From NCBI GenBank assembly GCA_965221635.1, contig OZ244902.1:2914001-2978000 (forward strand): 64,000 nt of DNA, read 5' to 3'. Below the pieces are notes generated by a model. That model was not told the origin of the DNA. It did no database searches and saw only the letters and a program-made list of their open reading frames with translations. The stretch comes from JAAXHB01 sp965221635 (GTDB lineage: Bacteria; Actinomycetota; Acidimicrobiia; Acidimicrobiales; Aldehydirespiratoraceae). The translations under genes and the position numbers were made by a program. Of the stretch, positions 38,172 through 47,766 are shown piece by piece (position 1 is the stretch's first letter; each line of letters starts with the position of its first letter).

Positions 38172-38354
38172 AACGGCACGCTCAAGTGGTTGCTCCTGGT
38201 GTGATCAAGGGTTCACACATCGGCGAGCCGTTCGTGACGGCGCGACGCGCTCTCTTTCATTTCCCCTCCAAGTTCATCCGGCGCCGCAATCTAACCGATA
38301 CCGCGCGGCCTTGCCGACATACGCGCAACACGCGCCCAACGATCGACGCTGCGC

Positions 38355-38414
38355 GGACTTCAGCGCAACCCGGGTTAAGCGCAACCCAAACTCAGCGCGG
38401 CCCAGAGTCAGCGC
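38355..38414. repeat. 16-bp tandem array, 3-4 units, at the dihydropyrimidinase stop
   Basis: Full units at 38367, 38383 and 38399, with a partial one at 38355, sharing the pattern AACCC...CAGCGC. The stop codon of the dihydropyrimidinase gene lies inside the first unit in transcription order. The array extends into the gap before the permease gene. Confidence 0.85.
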
Positions 38415-39886
38415 AGCACGGGCGGGGTGTGGCGTTGCAGGTAGCGACCGTGACCGGCGCGGCCCACGAAGCTGCCGTCGAGCATCACCGGACGGCCCCT
38501 GCTGAACACCGCCTCGACGGCCCCGGTGACCGTGGCGCCCTCCCACACCGAGTTGTCGATGTTCATGTGATGGGTCGCCACGCCGAGCCGGTGGGTGGTG
38601 TCGGGGTTGTAGATCACGATGTCGGCATCGGCGTCTGGGATTATCGAGCCCTTGCGTGGGTAAAGACCGAACAGCCGCGCCGGGGTGGTGGAGCAAACGT
38701 CCACCCAGCGCGGCAGCGAGATCTCGCCGCTCACCACGCCCTGGTGCAGCAGGTCCATGCGGTGTTCGATGGTGCCGAGTCCGTTGGGCACCATTCGGAA
38801 GTCATCAATGCCGAGGCGCTTCTCGGCGTCGCAGAACGGGCAGTGATCGGTGGACACCACCGACAGGTCGTCGGTGCGCAAACCGCGCCACAGGGTTTCC
38901 TGGTGGCCGCGGGCCCGTTCGCGCAGCGGAGGCGAGCAGATCCGCCGGGCGCCGTCGAGGCCGGGACGGTCAAGGTGCTCCTCCAGGCTCAGGTACAGGT
39001 ACTGGGGGCACGTTTCCGCGAACACGTTCTCGCCGCGTGAGCGGGCGCCGGCGACCTGTTCGAGGGCTTCCGCCGCGGACAGGTGCACGATGTAGAGCGG
39101 CGCTCCGGCCACCGCGGCGAGGGCCGCGGCGCGGTGTACGGCCTCGCCTTCGAGCCGGGGCGGCCTGGTGCGCCCGTGCCACACCGCCGACAGCTTCCCG
39201 CCCGACGCTGCCTGGTTGCGCAGCACGTCGATGGCGATGCCGTTCTCGGCGTGCATCATCACCATGGCGCCCACATCGGCGGCGGTTTGCATGGCTCGCA
39301 GGATTTGCCCGTCGTCGGAGTACCACACCCCCGGGTAGGCCATGAAGTACTTGAAGCTGGTGATGCCCTCGTCCACCAGGGCGCGCATCTCCTTCAGGGA
39401 GTTGTCGTTCACGTCTCCCATCGACACGTGCAGTCCGTAGTCGATGGCGCATTGGCCCTCGGCTTGAGCGAGGCGAACGTCCACCGCGTCGCGCAGTTCC
39501 ATGCCGGCGGTTTGCCCGGCGAAATCGATCACCGTGGTGGTTCCACCCCAGGCCGCGGCCGCGGTTCCGGTGGCGAAAGTGTCAGATGATGTCGCCTCGG
39601 GGCCCATTTCAAGCTCGAGATGCACGTGAACGTCCACGCCACCGGGCACAACCAGGCGACCGGTGGCGTCGAAGTGCTGCACCCGGTCACCGGTCGCGGC
39701 CTGGGCCCGCAGGCTGCGGCCAAGCTCGCTTTGGGGGGACAGCACCGCTGCCACCCGTTCGCCTTGCACCAGCACGTCCGCGGCGCCCGCGCCGGTGGAG
39801 TTCACCACCGTTCCGCCGCTGATCAGCAGCGCCCCGCCGGGGTGGACGCCGTCGCCGATGTTGTGCTTGGGGCGCTGCGCGTTCAT
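38408..39886 (-). CDS. Dihydropyrimidinase / hydantoinase-type amidohydrolase
   Basis: Ring-opening amidohydrolase of reductive pyrimidine breakdown (or hydantoin hydrolysis). 492 residues. Metal site: DVHVHLE (His87, His89), carbamylated lysine Lys179 in TSFKYFMAYPG, HAEN, YIVHLS and catalytic Asp in STDHCPF. ATG at 39886 with GGGGGAAA upstream. Adjacent to a nucleoside-type ABC transporter on the same strand, consistent with import and catabolism. No dihydropyrimidine dehydrogenase or ureidopropionase is in the window, so hydantoin use cannot be excluded. Confidence 0.9.
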   Translation of the reverse strand: MNAQRPKHNIGDGVHPGGALLISGGTVVNSTGAGAADVLVQGERVAAVLSPQSELGRSLRAQAATGDRVQHFDATGRLVVPGGVDVHVHLELEMGPEATSSDTFATGTAAAAWGGTTTVIDFAGQTAGMELRDAVDVRLAQAEGQCAIDYGLHVSMGDVNDNSLKEMRALVDEGITSFKYFMAYPGVWYSDDGQILRAMQTAADVGAMVMMHAENGIAIDVLRNQAASGGKLSAVWHGRTRPPRLEGEAVHRAAALAAVAGAPLYIVHLSAAEALEQVAGARSRGENVFAETCPQYLYLSLEEHLDRPGLDGARRICSPPLRERARGHQETLWRGLRTDDLSVVSTDHCPFCDAEKRLGIDDFRMVPNGLGTIEHRMDLLHQGVVSGEISLPRWVDVCSTTPARLFGLYPRKGSIIPDADADIVIYNPDTTHRLGVATHHMNIDNSVWEGATVTGAVEAVFSRGRPVMLDGSFVGRAGHGRYLQRHTPPVLR

Positions 39887-39939
39887 TGTGGTTTCCCCCG
39901 ATCACCGGCGCCGACGAGCGCCGTCACCGACTTGGTTGT

Positions 39940-40329
39940 TCAGTCCGGTTGGCCGTTGCGACCTCGCCCGGATTGGCCGTTGCTTGCAGATCTCGTCGAT
40001 TTCGCCGTGTTGGAGGGCGCGGGGTCATCCGATGCGGGCGCCTCTTCGGGTTGGGTTTCGGCGTCTGTGGTGAGTTTGCCGGCTGCGGCGAGCGCCTCGG
40101 AGAGTTTCACTGTGTGGTTGTACACCGCTCGCAGGTAGTGCTCCCCCACCGCTTCGTGGCCGGCGAAGGGAGGCCGCCCCAGCGAGCGAGGCACCGCGTA
40201 GGGATCGGGGGTTGCCTTCACCTGCTGTGGACGCGGCAGGCGCTCGGCGGAACCCCAGAAGTCCACCGAGGTTTTGGCGGAGCCCGGAACGGGTCCCTTG
40301 CCTCGCCTATTCGACTTCTTGCGTGCCAT
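39940..40329 (-). CDS. Small protein, possible C-terminal remnant of a SWIM-type helicase partner
   Basis: 129 residues, no certain family. N-terminus is basic (MARKKSNRRGKG), the middle has FWGSAERLPRP and DPYAVPRSLGRPPFAGHEAV, and the C-terminus is disordered, ending in a duplicated NGQ motif. The middle part recalls the end of SWIM zinc-finger proteins that commonly follow SNF2 helicases in actinobacteria, but the SWIM cysteines are absent. AGGAG lies just before the ATG. It follows the helicase by 66 bases. The family link is from memory and weak. Confidence 0.65.
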   Translation of the reverse strand: MARKKSNRRGKGPVPGSAKTSVDFWGSAERLPRPQQVKATPDPYAVPRSLGRPPFAGHEAVGEHYLRAVYNHTVKLSEALAAAGKLTTDAETQPEEAPASDDPAPSNTAKSTRSASNGQSGRGRNGQPD

Positions 40330-40340
40330 TGGCTCTCCTG

Positions 40341-40368
40341 TGAGATGTTGCCGCTGAGATGTTGCCGG
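40341..40368. repeat. 14-bp tandem pair upstream of the small helicase-linked gene
   Basis: TGAGATGTTGCCG(C/G) at 40341 and 40355. Placed between the helicase stop and the ribosome site of the 129-residue protein gene. Confidence 0.85.
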
Positions 40369-40379
40369 CGTTCGCCGGC
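40364..40379 (-). terminator. GC-rich hairpin after the helicase gene
   Basis: GCCGGCG-TT-CGCCGGC inverted repeat 17 bases after the helicase stop codon. No U-run, so it may be only a pause or an mRNA-stability element. Confidence 0.35.
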
Positions 40380-40395
40380 AGCGGCCGGTTGGGCG

Positions 40396-43300
40396 CTACC
40401 TGCGGGTTTCCGCCGGGCCCTCTGCGGCGGTGGCCAGGTCGCTTTCGCTGTCGTCTATGAGGATCAGGTCGGGGTCGATGCCCAGCGCCACCTGGAGCTG
40501 GTCGCCGTCGAGGTCGCCGATGGAGCTCGACTTGGGAAGCACCATGTTGGCGATGTGGCGCTTGCCGGCCACGATCTCCTCCACACGTTCGTCCACGGTT
40601 CCGGGGCACACCAGACGGTGGCACACCACCGTGTTGCGCTGGCCGATGCGCCAGGCCCGGTCGCGGGCCTGGTCTTCCACCGCGGGGTTCCACCAGCGGT
40701 CGTAGAGCACCACGTGGTTGGCCGCGGTGAGGTTCAAGCCGGTGCCTCCGGCCTTGAGCGACAACACCAAAGCGCCTGCGCCCCTGCCTCGCTGGAAGCG
40801 CTCCACCATGCGGTCGCGCGCGCCGCGGGCCAGCCCGCCGTGGTAGCACTCGATCTTGATCCCGGTCTGCTCACTGAGATGCGCTGCGAGTTTCTCTCCC
40901 CAGGTGGCGAAATGGGTGAACACCAGGGCACGCTCCTGCGCGGCGAACACGTTGGCCAGGATCTGTTCGAGGCGTGTGAGCTTGCCTGAGCGTCCGGCGA
41001 TGCCGCCCGAGTCGTCGCGGTAGTTCACCGGATGGTTGCAGATCTGTTTGAGCGCGGTGATCGCGGCGAGCACCACGCCCTTCTTTTGGGTGGTGTTCAC
41101 GCTGTCGGCGGTGTCGATGGCCAACTGATCGAGCACCGCCTGGTACAAGCCCACCTGTTCGGTGGTCATCGAGCAGTAATCCACGCCGTCGATGCGGTCG
41201 GGAAGCTCCGCCGCGATCACCGGTTCGGCTTTGGTGCGTCTGAACACCAACAAGCCGTTGAGCGCCGCCAAGGCGTTCTCCCCGGCGGCTTGGCGTGAAC
41301 GACCACCGGCGCCCCTGGCGCCGTCGGCTGTGATTGCAGTGGAGCTGCCGTTGCCGTTGTGGTCGGCAACGAACCCGCCTGGGGACGACAGCGCGCCGTT
41401 CGCGCCGTTGGTGTCGCCGCGTTCGGCGACTGTTGTCATTGCGCCGATGAAATGGTTGCGCGGGCCCAAGAGACCGGGATTGCAGAAGTCCATGATCGAC
41501 CACAGGTCACCCAGGCCGTTCTCTATCGGGGTTCCGGTGAGCGTCACCCGGGTGCGGGCCTGCAGGCGGCGCAGCTGACGGGCCGTTTCGCTGGTGTGGT
41601 TCTTGATGGCCTGGGCCTCGTCGGCCACGATCGTGGCCCACTGGTACTGCTCGAGCAGTTCGATGTCACGCAGCGCCGTGCCGTAGGTGGTCACCACCAT
41701 GTCGGCGCGTTCAACCATGCGCCCCATGTTCGACTCGGTGCAACGCCCCGGCCCGTGATGCACCGCCACCCGAAGCCCCGGCGTGAACCGTCTCGCCTCG
41801 GACACCCAGTTGCCCACCACCGCTGGAGGCGCGATCACCATCGACGGTTCGCTTCTCTTGGCGTTGTTGATGTGCGCCAGCATCACCAGCGTCTTGCCGA
41901 GGCCCATGTCGAGGGCGAGGCACCCGCCGAGTCCTGCGCCCTCGAGGAAGTCCACCCACACCAGCGCCTCGGCCTGGTAGTTGCGGAGCCTGCCGCGGAA
42001 ACCCTCTGGGCTCACCGGCAGTTCGTCGGTTATCCGCCGGGCGCTGCGTATGAGATCGGTGGCCCAGCCCTGCCCGGCGAGGATCGTGCCACCCGCGGTG
42101 GGTGACCCTTCCAGGCCGAGGGCGTGGCGCAGCATGTCGGCGCCGGTCATGCGAGTGGTGGCGCCCCGCTCCTCGAGCGCCTTGGCGGTTTGGTTCAGAT
42201 CGGCCCGGTCGAGTTCCACCCACTCCCCGCGGCTTCTCACGATGGGCCGAGCCTGTTTTGCCAGTTCGCGGATGTCGTCGGCGGATAGTTCGAGTTCGTC
42301 GTCCACCAGCACCGACCAGCGAACGTTGGCGAGCTGATCGGCGCCCACCGCCGCGCCCGGGGTGTCCAACGCGGTGAGGCGCAGCGCCGAGTTGGGGCGC
42401 CTCTTGGATGTGTCGGGAACGCGCACCTCGTATCCGCACGCTTCGAGCAGCGGGCCGATTTCGGTCATCACCCCCCACGCCTCGTCGGAGTTGAGGGTCA
42501 CCTCCCCGCGGCGGCGCCCGCCGAGTCGCAGCAGCTCGGGGCAGAGCCGTTCGAGCCTCACAAGCTGGTGCTTCACCGAGAGGCGCCTCGCACGAGATGC
42601 GATCACCAGGGCCTGCTCAACTGGTTGCAGCTCGCCGTCGGAGGCTTCCGACAGCACCGAAAGCTGCCAGCTCTCGGCGTTGTCCTCCGGTGGGGTGAGT
42701 TTCACGATTAGCGGCTTGTCGTGAGCGCCCGTCACGGGCCGGCCCCACTGATCAAAGGCCCGCCCCAGGTCGAGGGCGTGGCGGGTTGGCACTTCGAAGG
42801 GGGTGCCGTCAAGGCGCGCCAGTGCGGCTTCGGCCGTGTCGGGACGGGTGCGTGGCTCCGGTGGCGGCGCGTTTGTGTCCACCCTGGCCGCGGCTTCGGT
42901 GGCTATGGCGTCCACCATGTCGGCCAGCACCGCCTGCGTGAACGTGAGCGGGTCGCGTTGGTTCTCGAACGCGGCGGCTGCGCCCGGAAGCGAGGCAGCC
43001 AACCCCGACACCGCCGCGGATTCCACCAGAACCGGCGTCCAGCGAACCTCGAAGCCCGACATGTGCTGAGCTTTGCGACCCTCTGAGGGGGTGGCGCCGG
43101 CGCTTCGGGCGGGTTGAGGTTCGGGTGTGGCAGACGCTGGGCCGGGACGGCGCCGCATCTTTTTCACCTGGGGAAGCAGCCTCCCCTGAGCGGTGAGCCG
43201 CACCGCCAACGCCGACACGAGCCCGAGCCAGGCGACGCTGGTGCCCACGCCGTGAGTGTCGGCGGCGTCGCCGAGGGCCACCAGCCAGCCGATGCAGGAC

Positions 43301-43905
43301 TGGATCGGCGCGGACACCGAATCGGCGCGCCCGCCGGCGTCGAGTTTCACCGGGCGGTAGTGCTCCCACTTGACCGTGCCCGCTCCGGCTCGGCGGAGAC
43401 GGTCGAGGACCTGTTCGGCGTCGTCGGTTTGTCCGCCGGGGCCGCCGGCCCAGGCGATCACCCGTCCCGGCACCCACGAAAGCTGAAGGTCGGTGGTGCC
43501 GGCCAGCACAGCGTCGAGTGTCTTGGCGGCCGGTGCGTGGGGCCTGCCGTTGGATTTGCGCGAGTCGGCGCCGTTGGGCGGCGGGCCCACCAGGCCGCGC
43601 AGCACCGCCTCCACCGACTGGTAGTCGCTTTCGAGGTCGGACAGAACCTGGTCGCGGTGAGGCTCCCGCACCGCGTGACGCACGTCGTCGATCGACTCGG
43701 CTACGTCGTCAAGCAGGCGGTACAAGGCTCGGACCCACAGCTTTCTGTTGGCTCGCAGCAGCTTCAGGTCATCGGCGGATGCCAGACCGTCTGCGTGGCG
43801 ACGAACCGCGTCGGCAAATTCCGCCGACAGCGCCAAGCGTGGGTCCAAGGTGGCGATAGGTGTTGTCGTCACCATTGGTTTTGTCATCGTAGCGACCTCA
43901 AGCAC
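40396..43905 (-). CDS. SNF2-family DEAD/DEAH helicase, HelZ-like
   Basis: 1169-residue SWI2/SNF2 ATPase, probably remodelling DNA-protein complexes. The N-terminal 550 residues include the bacterial SNF2-associated region with low-complexity segments. Motor motifs: DMGLGKTLVMLAH (I), TTYGTA (Ic), VADEAQAIKN (II), LTGTPIENGLGDLWS (III), VFTHFATW (IV), LSLKAGGTGLNLT (V) and DRAWRIGQ (VI). An inserted Gly/Asn/Ser-rich loop between motifs III and IV is visible. Start is either 43905 or the ATG six codons in. Similar to mycobacterial HelZ; its usual SWIM partner is not intact here. Confidence 0.92.
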   Translation of the reverse strand: MLEVATMTKPMVTTTPIATLDPRLALSAEFADAVRRHADGLASADDLKLLRANRKLWVRALYRLLDDVAESIDDVRHAVREPHRDQVLSDLESDYQSVEAVLRGLVGPPPNGADSRKSNGRPHAPAAKTLDAVLAGTTDLQLSWVPGRVIAWAGGPGGQTDDAEQVLDRLRRAGAGTVKWEHYRPVKLDAGGRADSVSAPIQSCIGWLVALGDAADTHGVGTSVAWLGLVSALAVRLTAQGRLLPQVKKMRRRPGPASATPEPQPARSAGATPSEGRKAQHMSGFEVRWTPVLVESAAVSGLAASLPGAAAAFENQRDPLTFTQAVLADMVDAIATEAAARVDTNAPPPEPRTRPDTAEAALARLDGTPFEVPTRHALDLGRAFDQWGRPVTGAHDKPLIVKLTPPEDNAESWQLSVLSEASDGELQPVEQALVIASRARRLSVKHQLVRLERLCPELLRLGGRRRGEVTLNSDEAWGVMTEIGPLLEACGYEVRVPDTSKRRPNSALRLTALDTPGAAVGADQLANVRWSVLVDDELELSADDIRELAKQARPIVRSRGEWVELDRADLNQTAKALEERGATTRMTGADMLRHALGLEGSPTAGGTILAGQGWATDLIRSARRITDELPVSPEGFRGRLRNYQAEALVWVDFLEGAGLGGCLALDMGLGKTLVMLAHINNAKRSEPSMVIAPPAVVGNWVSEARRFTPGLRVAVHHGPGRCTESNMGRMVERADMVVTTYGTALRDIELLEQYQWATIVADEAQAIKNHTSETARQLRRLQARTRVTLTGTPIENGLGDLWSIMDFCNPGLLGPRNHFIGAMTTVAERGDTNGANGALSSPGGFVADHNGNGSSTAITADGARGAGGRSRQAAGENALAALNGLLVFRRTKAEPVIAAELPDRIDGVDYCSMTTEQVGLYQAVLDQLAIDTADSVNTTQKKGVVLAAITALKQICNHPVNYRDDSGGIAGRSGKLTRLEQILANVFAAQERALVFTHFATWGEKLAAHLSEQTGIKIECYHGGLARGARDRMVERFQRGRGAGALVLSLKAGGTGLNLTAANHVVLYDRWWNPAVEDQARDRAWRIGQRNTVVCHRLVCPGTVDERVEEIVAGKRHIANMVLPKSSSIGDLDGDQLQVALGIDPDLILIDDSESDLATAAEGPAETRR

Positions 43906-43939
43906 ATTTTGCTGCCACGCCGCGGCAGGCTCGGCCGGT

Positions 43940-43973
43940 CAAATCACCCAAAGCGGCAAGTCACCCGAAGGGG
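43940..43973. repeat. 17-bp imperfect tandem pair upstream of the helicase
   Basis: Units at 43940 and 43957, pattern CAARTCACCCRAAGSGG, 14 of 17 positions identical. It lies 35-68 bases upstream of the helicase start. Confidence 0.7.
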
Positions 43974-44033
43974 GCACGGCGAAGGGCACCCTCGCCCGGC
44001 GCGGCCCGACGAAACCGCACGGTGGCGGGCCTG

Positions 44034-47000
44034 CTAGGCGCGGGCTGCGTCGGGTTGGGAGACGGTGTGCTGGGGATGTGTGCGGGTGAGCGTGTCCAGG
44101 CGTTCGCGCATTTCGGCGACGCCTTTCATCTTGATGTGTTCGTAGCCCCGCACCAGCTCGGGTGCTTCGGCCACCGCCACCGCGGCCTCGTACGTTTCGT
44201 GGGTGCCAACCGAGGCGTCACCGGCGGCACCTGCATGAGCGAGGCGTTCAACCATGGCCAGGACTGCCGTCTCGTACTCAACCGGAAGTTCACGCTCGAC
44301 CCGCCGAAGTTTGGTGTGACCAAAGGGATCGAACACGGTGCCCCGCAGGCGGCGCATGGCCGCCAGCACCGCGAACGCCGGGCGCCACAACGCCGAGAAG
44401 CCGATCTTGGACTTCACACCCAGCATGCGCAGCACGGGAGGGTGCAGCTTCCACACCACCCGCCCACCGGTGGCGTCCGCGGCCTGGCGAGCCTCGGCGG
44501 TGGCCTTGGGGTCCACCATCAGCCGGGCCACTTCGTACTCGTCCTTGTATGCCAGCAGCTTGTGGTAGCCGCGTGCCACGGCCGCGGTGAGCCGGCCGTC
44601 AGCTCCGGGGGGCTCGGCTGCGGCGACGGCTTGCACCAGGTCGAGGTAGCGGGCAGCGAGTTTGGGTGACTGGTAGGCGCACAGGTCACGCACGAACATC
44701 TCAAGATCCACCGCCACCGCGACCGGCTGCATTGCCTCCAGACGAGCCGCCAAGCCGCTCGGCAGCGGCGCCGGGGCGGACTCGCCACCGCGTGCGGCCA
44801 TTGCCTGTGACACCGCTTCGGGGCGGTCAAGCAGGGCGCGCCCCCAGCGGAACGCCTCGATGTTGGACGCCACCGCCACCCCGTTGAGGTCTATGGCCGA
44901 TTCCACCGTGGCGGGATTCAGAGGCAGCGCGCCTGCTTGAACCGCCATTCCCACAACGAACACGTTCGCGGTGACCGAATCGCCGAGCAGCGCCGCGGTG
45001 ATTTTCTGGGCGTCGGCCCAGTGACGGTGACCCTCGCGGGTTGCCGCGGCGATGCGGGCTTCGAGTTCGGCCACGCTGGGTACCTCACGACCCGGATCGG
45101 CGATCACCGCGCCCGGCGGGGTGGGTGATGTGGATCCCACAACCACCGTGCGATCAGGGTCGGCCGGTCCGATCCCGGCGGGTGACGCCGCCACGAGTTG
45201 GTCAAAGGCAAGCAGCACGTCGGCCTGGTTCAGCCCGAGGCGGTTGCTGTCGGCGGGGCGGGTGCGGGTGAGTCGCAGGTCGCTCACCACCGGGCCCGCC
45301 TTTTGGGAAAGGCCGATCTGGTCGAGGCCGCGCACCTCGTAACCGTCGAACATGGCCGCGGTGCCGATGATCTGGTTCACCGTCACCACGCCGGTTCCGC
45401 CGATGCCGGTGATCCGCACCGCCAGGTCGTCGTCGGGAACCGCCAACACCGGATCGGAAAGATCGGTGGGCGCTGCCTGCGACGCACCGGCGCGCCCCGC
45501 CGCGGCGCGCGCCTTGGCTCGCCGGTCGCGGCCGGTGACCTTGCGCAGGAAGGCCCGCACCGGCCCCGGTGTGATCACGGTCATGAACGACGGACAGTCC
45601 CCCTCCAGGCACGAGTAGTCCAAATTGCACGACGTTTGATCGATGCGTGTCTTGCGCCCGTAGGGGGTTTCCAGCGGCTGCACCGACAGGCAGTTACTGA
45701 TGCGCGAGCAGTCCCCGCAGCCCTCACACACCCGCTCGTTGATGTACACCCTGGTGCGCGGGGTCACCACCGTGCCGCGTTTGCGTCCCCGGCGCGCCTC
45801 CGCGGCGCATTGCTGGTCGTGGATCAAGACGGTCACCCCGGAGATGGCTGCGAGTTCCTCCTGGGCTTGCATCAGCTTCTGGCGGGGCCACACGTCCACA
45901 CCCTCGGGCAGATCCGCGCCCTGGGGGCCCCGGTAGCGCCGGGGATCGTCTGTGGTGATCAGCACCCTTTTCGCGCCCTGGGCGAGCAGCATGCGGGTGA
46001 CTTCGGCAATGCCGGTGGCGCCCTGGGGGTCCTGGCCGCCGGTCATGGCCACCGCCCTGTTCCACAGCAGCTTGTAGGTGATGTTCACGCCCGCGGCCAC
46101 CGCTCCGGTGATGGCGAGCTGGCCGCTGTGGAAGTAGGTGCCGTCACCGAGGTTCTGTATCAGGTGATCGGTTTCCACAAAGGGCGCCATGCCCACCCAT
46201 TGGGTGCCCTCCTGGCCCATGCAGGTGATGCCCATGATGTCGCCGAAGCTGTCGCTGAACATCAGCAGCGTCATCGTGTGACATCCGATTCCGGCGCCCA
46301 CCAGCGCACCGTCGGGGGCCTGGGTGGAGCGATTGTGAGGACACCCCGAACAGAAGTAAGGCGAACGGGCCACGCCCAGCGCACCCGCCGACACCGGTAT
46401 CAGCTCCCGTGGGGGCCGTTCGGGCACCAGACGATCACCGAGACGGCCGCCAAGGCGGCGTCTCAGCGGCGCCAGCAGGTCATCGGCGGCGAGACCTCCG
46501 TGGCCGGGCAGAAGCCTGGCGCCGGTCTCGTCGTACTTGCCCACCACCCGGGGGCGGCTCGCGTCGTTGTACAGGGCGTCCTTGAGCAGCGATTCGATGT
46601 TGGGGTGCTTCTCCTCGATCACGAGGATCTCCTCGAGGCCGCGTGCGAACAGCCGGGCCCTCTCGGCGCTGAAAGGCAGCGGCATGTGCATGCGCATCAG
46701 GCGGATGCCGCAAGCCGCTATTTCGTGTTCGTGTTCGAGGCCGAGCCTGGTGAGCGCCTCGCGCAGCTCCCGGTAGGTGATGCCCGACGCCACGATGCCC
46801 ATCCAGGCGTCGGGCGCGTCCACGGTGATGTGGTTGAGATGGTTGGCGGCGGCGTAATCGATGGCCAGTCGGTAGCGGATCTCGTAGATCTCGCGTTCGG
46901 TTTCCACCGTGTCGGGGGTGAGCAGCCTGCCGGTGGGGCGGTGCATGTAGGGCTCGCCGTTGAGGGTGGGGATCGTGGGGTTGATGCGACCGGGATGCAA

Positions 47001-47642
47001 GTGAACGGTGCCGCTTCCGTCGGCCACGTCGGCCACGATCTTGAGGCTGGTCCACAATCCGGTGGCCCGCGACAGGTAAACGGCGTGCCGTCCCAAGTCG
47101 AGCGCCTCGCCCGGGGTGCCCGGATACAGCACGGGAATGTGCATGTCCGCCAGCGACCCCGCGGACGACGACGGAATGGTGGAACTCTTGGCAGCCGGAT
47201 CGTCGCCTGCCACCGCCACCGCGCCGCCGTTGGGATCGGCGCCCGCGAACACGCCGTGGCGCAGCGCGTCACCGGCCCGGTCAACGCCGGGGCCTTTGCC
47301 GTACCAGATGCCCACCACTCCGCTGTAGCGGGCGTCGCCGCGGGTGCAGGCGAGCTGTGAGCCCATCACCGCGGTGGCGGCTTGTTCCTCGTTCACGGCC
47401 GGGTTGTGAACTATCGGCAGGTCGGGCGCCAGCTTGCGGGCCCTTTCGATTTCGCCGTCGTAGCCGCCGAGGGGCGAGCCGGGATAGCCGCTGAGGAACG
47501 CCGCTGTGACCAGGCCCTGGCGTCGATCGGCTCGGAGTTGTTCGATGGGCAGGCGTGCCAGTGCCTGCAGGCCGGTCATGAAGACCGTGCCGTGGTCGTC
47601 GGTGTAGCGCGAACCAAGTCGATAGGTCTCGGCGATGGTCAC
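44034..47642 (-). CDS. Indolepyruvate ferredoxin oxidoreductase family protein (fused alpha/gamma)
   Basis: 1202 residues. TPP- and Fe-S-dependent 2-oxoacid oxidoreductase that decarboxylates aryl pyruvates to acyl-CoA with ferredoxin. N-terminal pyrimidine-binding region (AAFLSGYPGSPLGGYDGE), PP/TPP region GIGCHTM and GDGTYFHSGQLA, cysteine sets FCSGCPHN, CEGCGDCSRISNC and CNLDYSCLEGDCPS for 4Fe-4S clusters. The C-terminal gamma-type domain begins RITGIGGTGVVTVNQ. Large single-chain form typical of aerobic actinobacteria and proteobacteria. GTG start. Stands alone between hisF and the helicase. Confidence 0.92.
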   Translation of the reverse strand: MTIAETYRLGSRYTDDHGTVFMTGLQALARLPIEQLRADRRQGLVTAAFLSGYPGSPLGGYDGEIERARKLAPDLPIVHNPAVNEEQAATAVMGSQLACTRGDARYSGVVGIWYGKGPGVDRAGDALRHGVFAGADPNGGAVAVAGDDPAAKSSTIPSSSAGSLADMHIPVLYPGTPGEALDLGRHAVYLSRATGLWTSLKIVADVADGSGTVHLHPGRINPTIPTLNGEPYMHRPTGRLLTPDTVETEREIYEIRYRLAIDYAAANHLNHITVDAPDAWMGIVASGITYRELREALTRLGLEHEHEIAACGIRLMRMHMPLPFSAERARLFARGLEEILVIEEKHPNIESLLKDALYNDASRPRVVGKYDETGARLLPGHGGLAADDLLAPLRRRLGGRLGDRLVPERPPRELIPVSAGALGVARSPYFCSGCPHNRSTQAPDGALVGAGIGCHTMTLLMFSDSFGDIMGITCMGQEGTQWVGMAPFVETDHLIQNLGDGTYFHSGQLAITGAVAAGVNITYKLLWNRAVAMTGGQDPQGATGIAEVTRMLLAQGAKRVLITTDDPRRYRGPQGADLPEGVDVWPRQKLMQAQEELAAISGVTVLIHDQQCAAEARRGRKRGTVVTPRTRVYINERVCEGCGDCSRISNCLSVQPLETPYGRKTRIDQTSCNLDYSCLEGDCPSFMTVITPGPVRAFLRKVTGRDRRAKARAAAGRAGASQAAPTDLSDPVLAVPDDDLAVRITGIGGTGVVTVNQIIGTAAMFDGYEVRGLDQIGLSQKAGPVVSDLRLTRTRPADSNRLGLNQADVLLAFDQLVAASPAGIGPADPDRTVVVGSTSPTPPGAVIADPGREVPSVAELEARIAAATREGHRHWADAQKITAALLGDSVTANVFVVGMAVQAGALPLNPATVESAIDLNGVAVASNIEAFRWGRALLDRPEAVSQAMAARGGESAPAPLPSGLAARLEAMQPVAVAVDLEMFVRDLCAYQSPKLAARYLDLVQAVAAAEPPGADGRLTAAVARGYHKLLAYKDEYEVARLMVDPKATAEARQAADATGGRVVWKLHPPVLRMLGVKSKIGFSALWRPAFAVLAAMRRLRGTVFDPFGHTKLRRVERELPVEYETAVLAMVERLAHAGAAGDASVGTHETYEAAVAVAEAPELVRGYEHIKMKGVAEMRERLDTLTRTHPQHTVSQPDAARA

Positions 47643-47706
47643 AGTGTTTCCCTTGCTCGTCGGGCTTCGCTTGTTTGGCGGCCCTGTCGATCCGATCCGT
47701 CCCCTC

Positions 47707-47732
47707 GATCGGTTCTGTTGATCAGTTCTTTC
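47707..47732. repeat. 13-bp imperfect tandem pair upstream of the oxidoreductase gene
   Basis: GATCGGTTCTGTT at 47707 and GATCAGTTCTTTC at 47720, followed by GACC, 65-90 bases upstream of the GTG start. Possibly a degenerate operator, possibly one of the window's general junction arrays. Confidence 0.6.
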
Positions 47733-47766
47733 GACCAGCCACCCACCCTCACAGTTTCATACCCGC

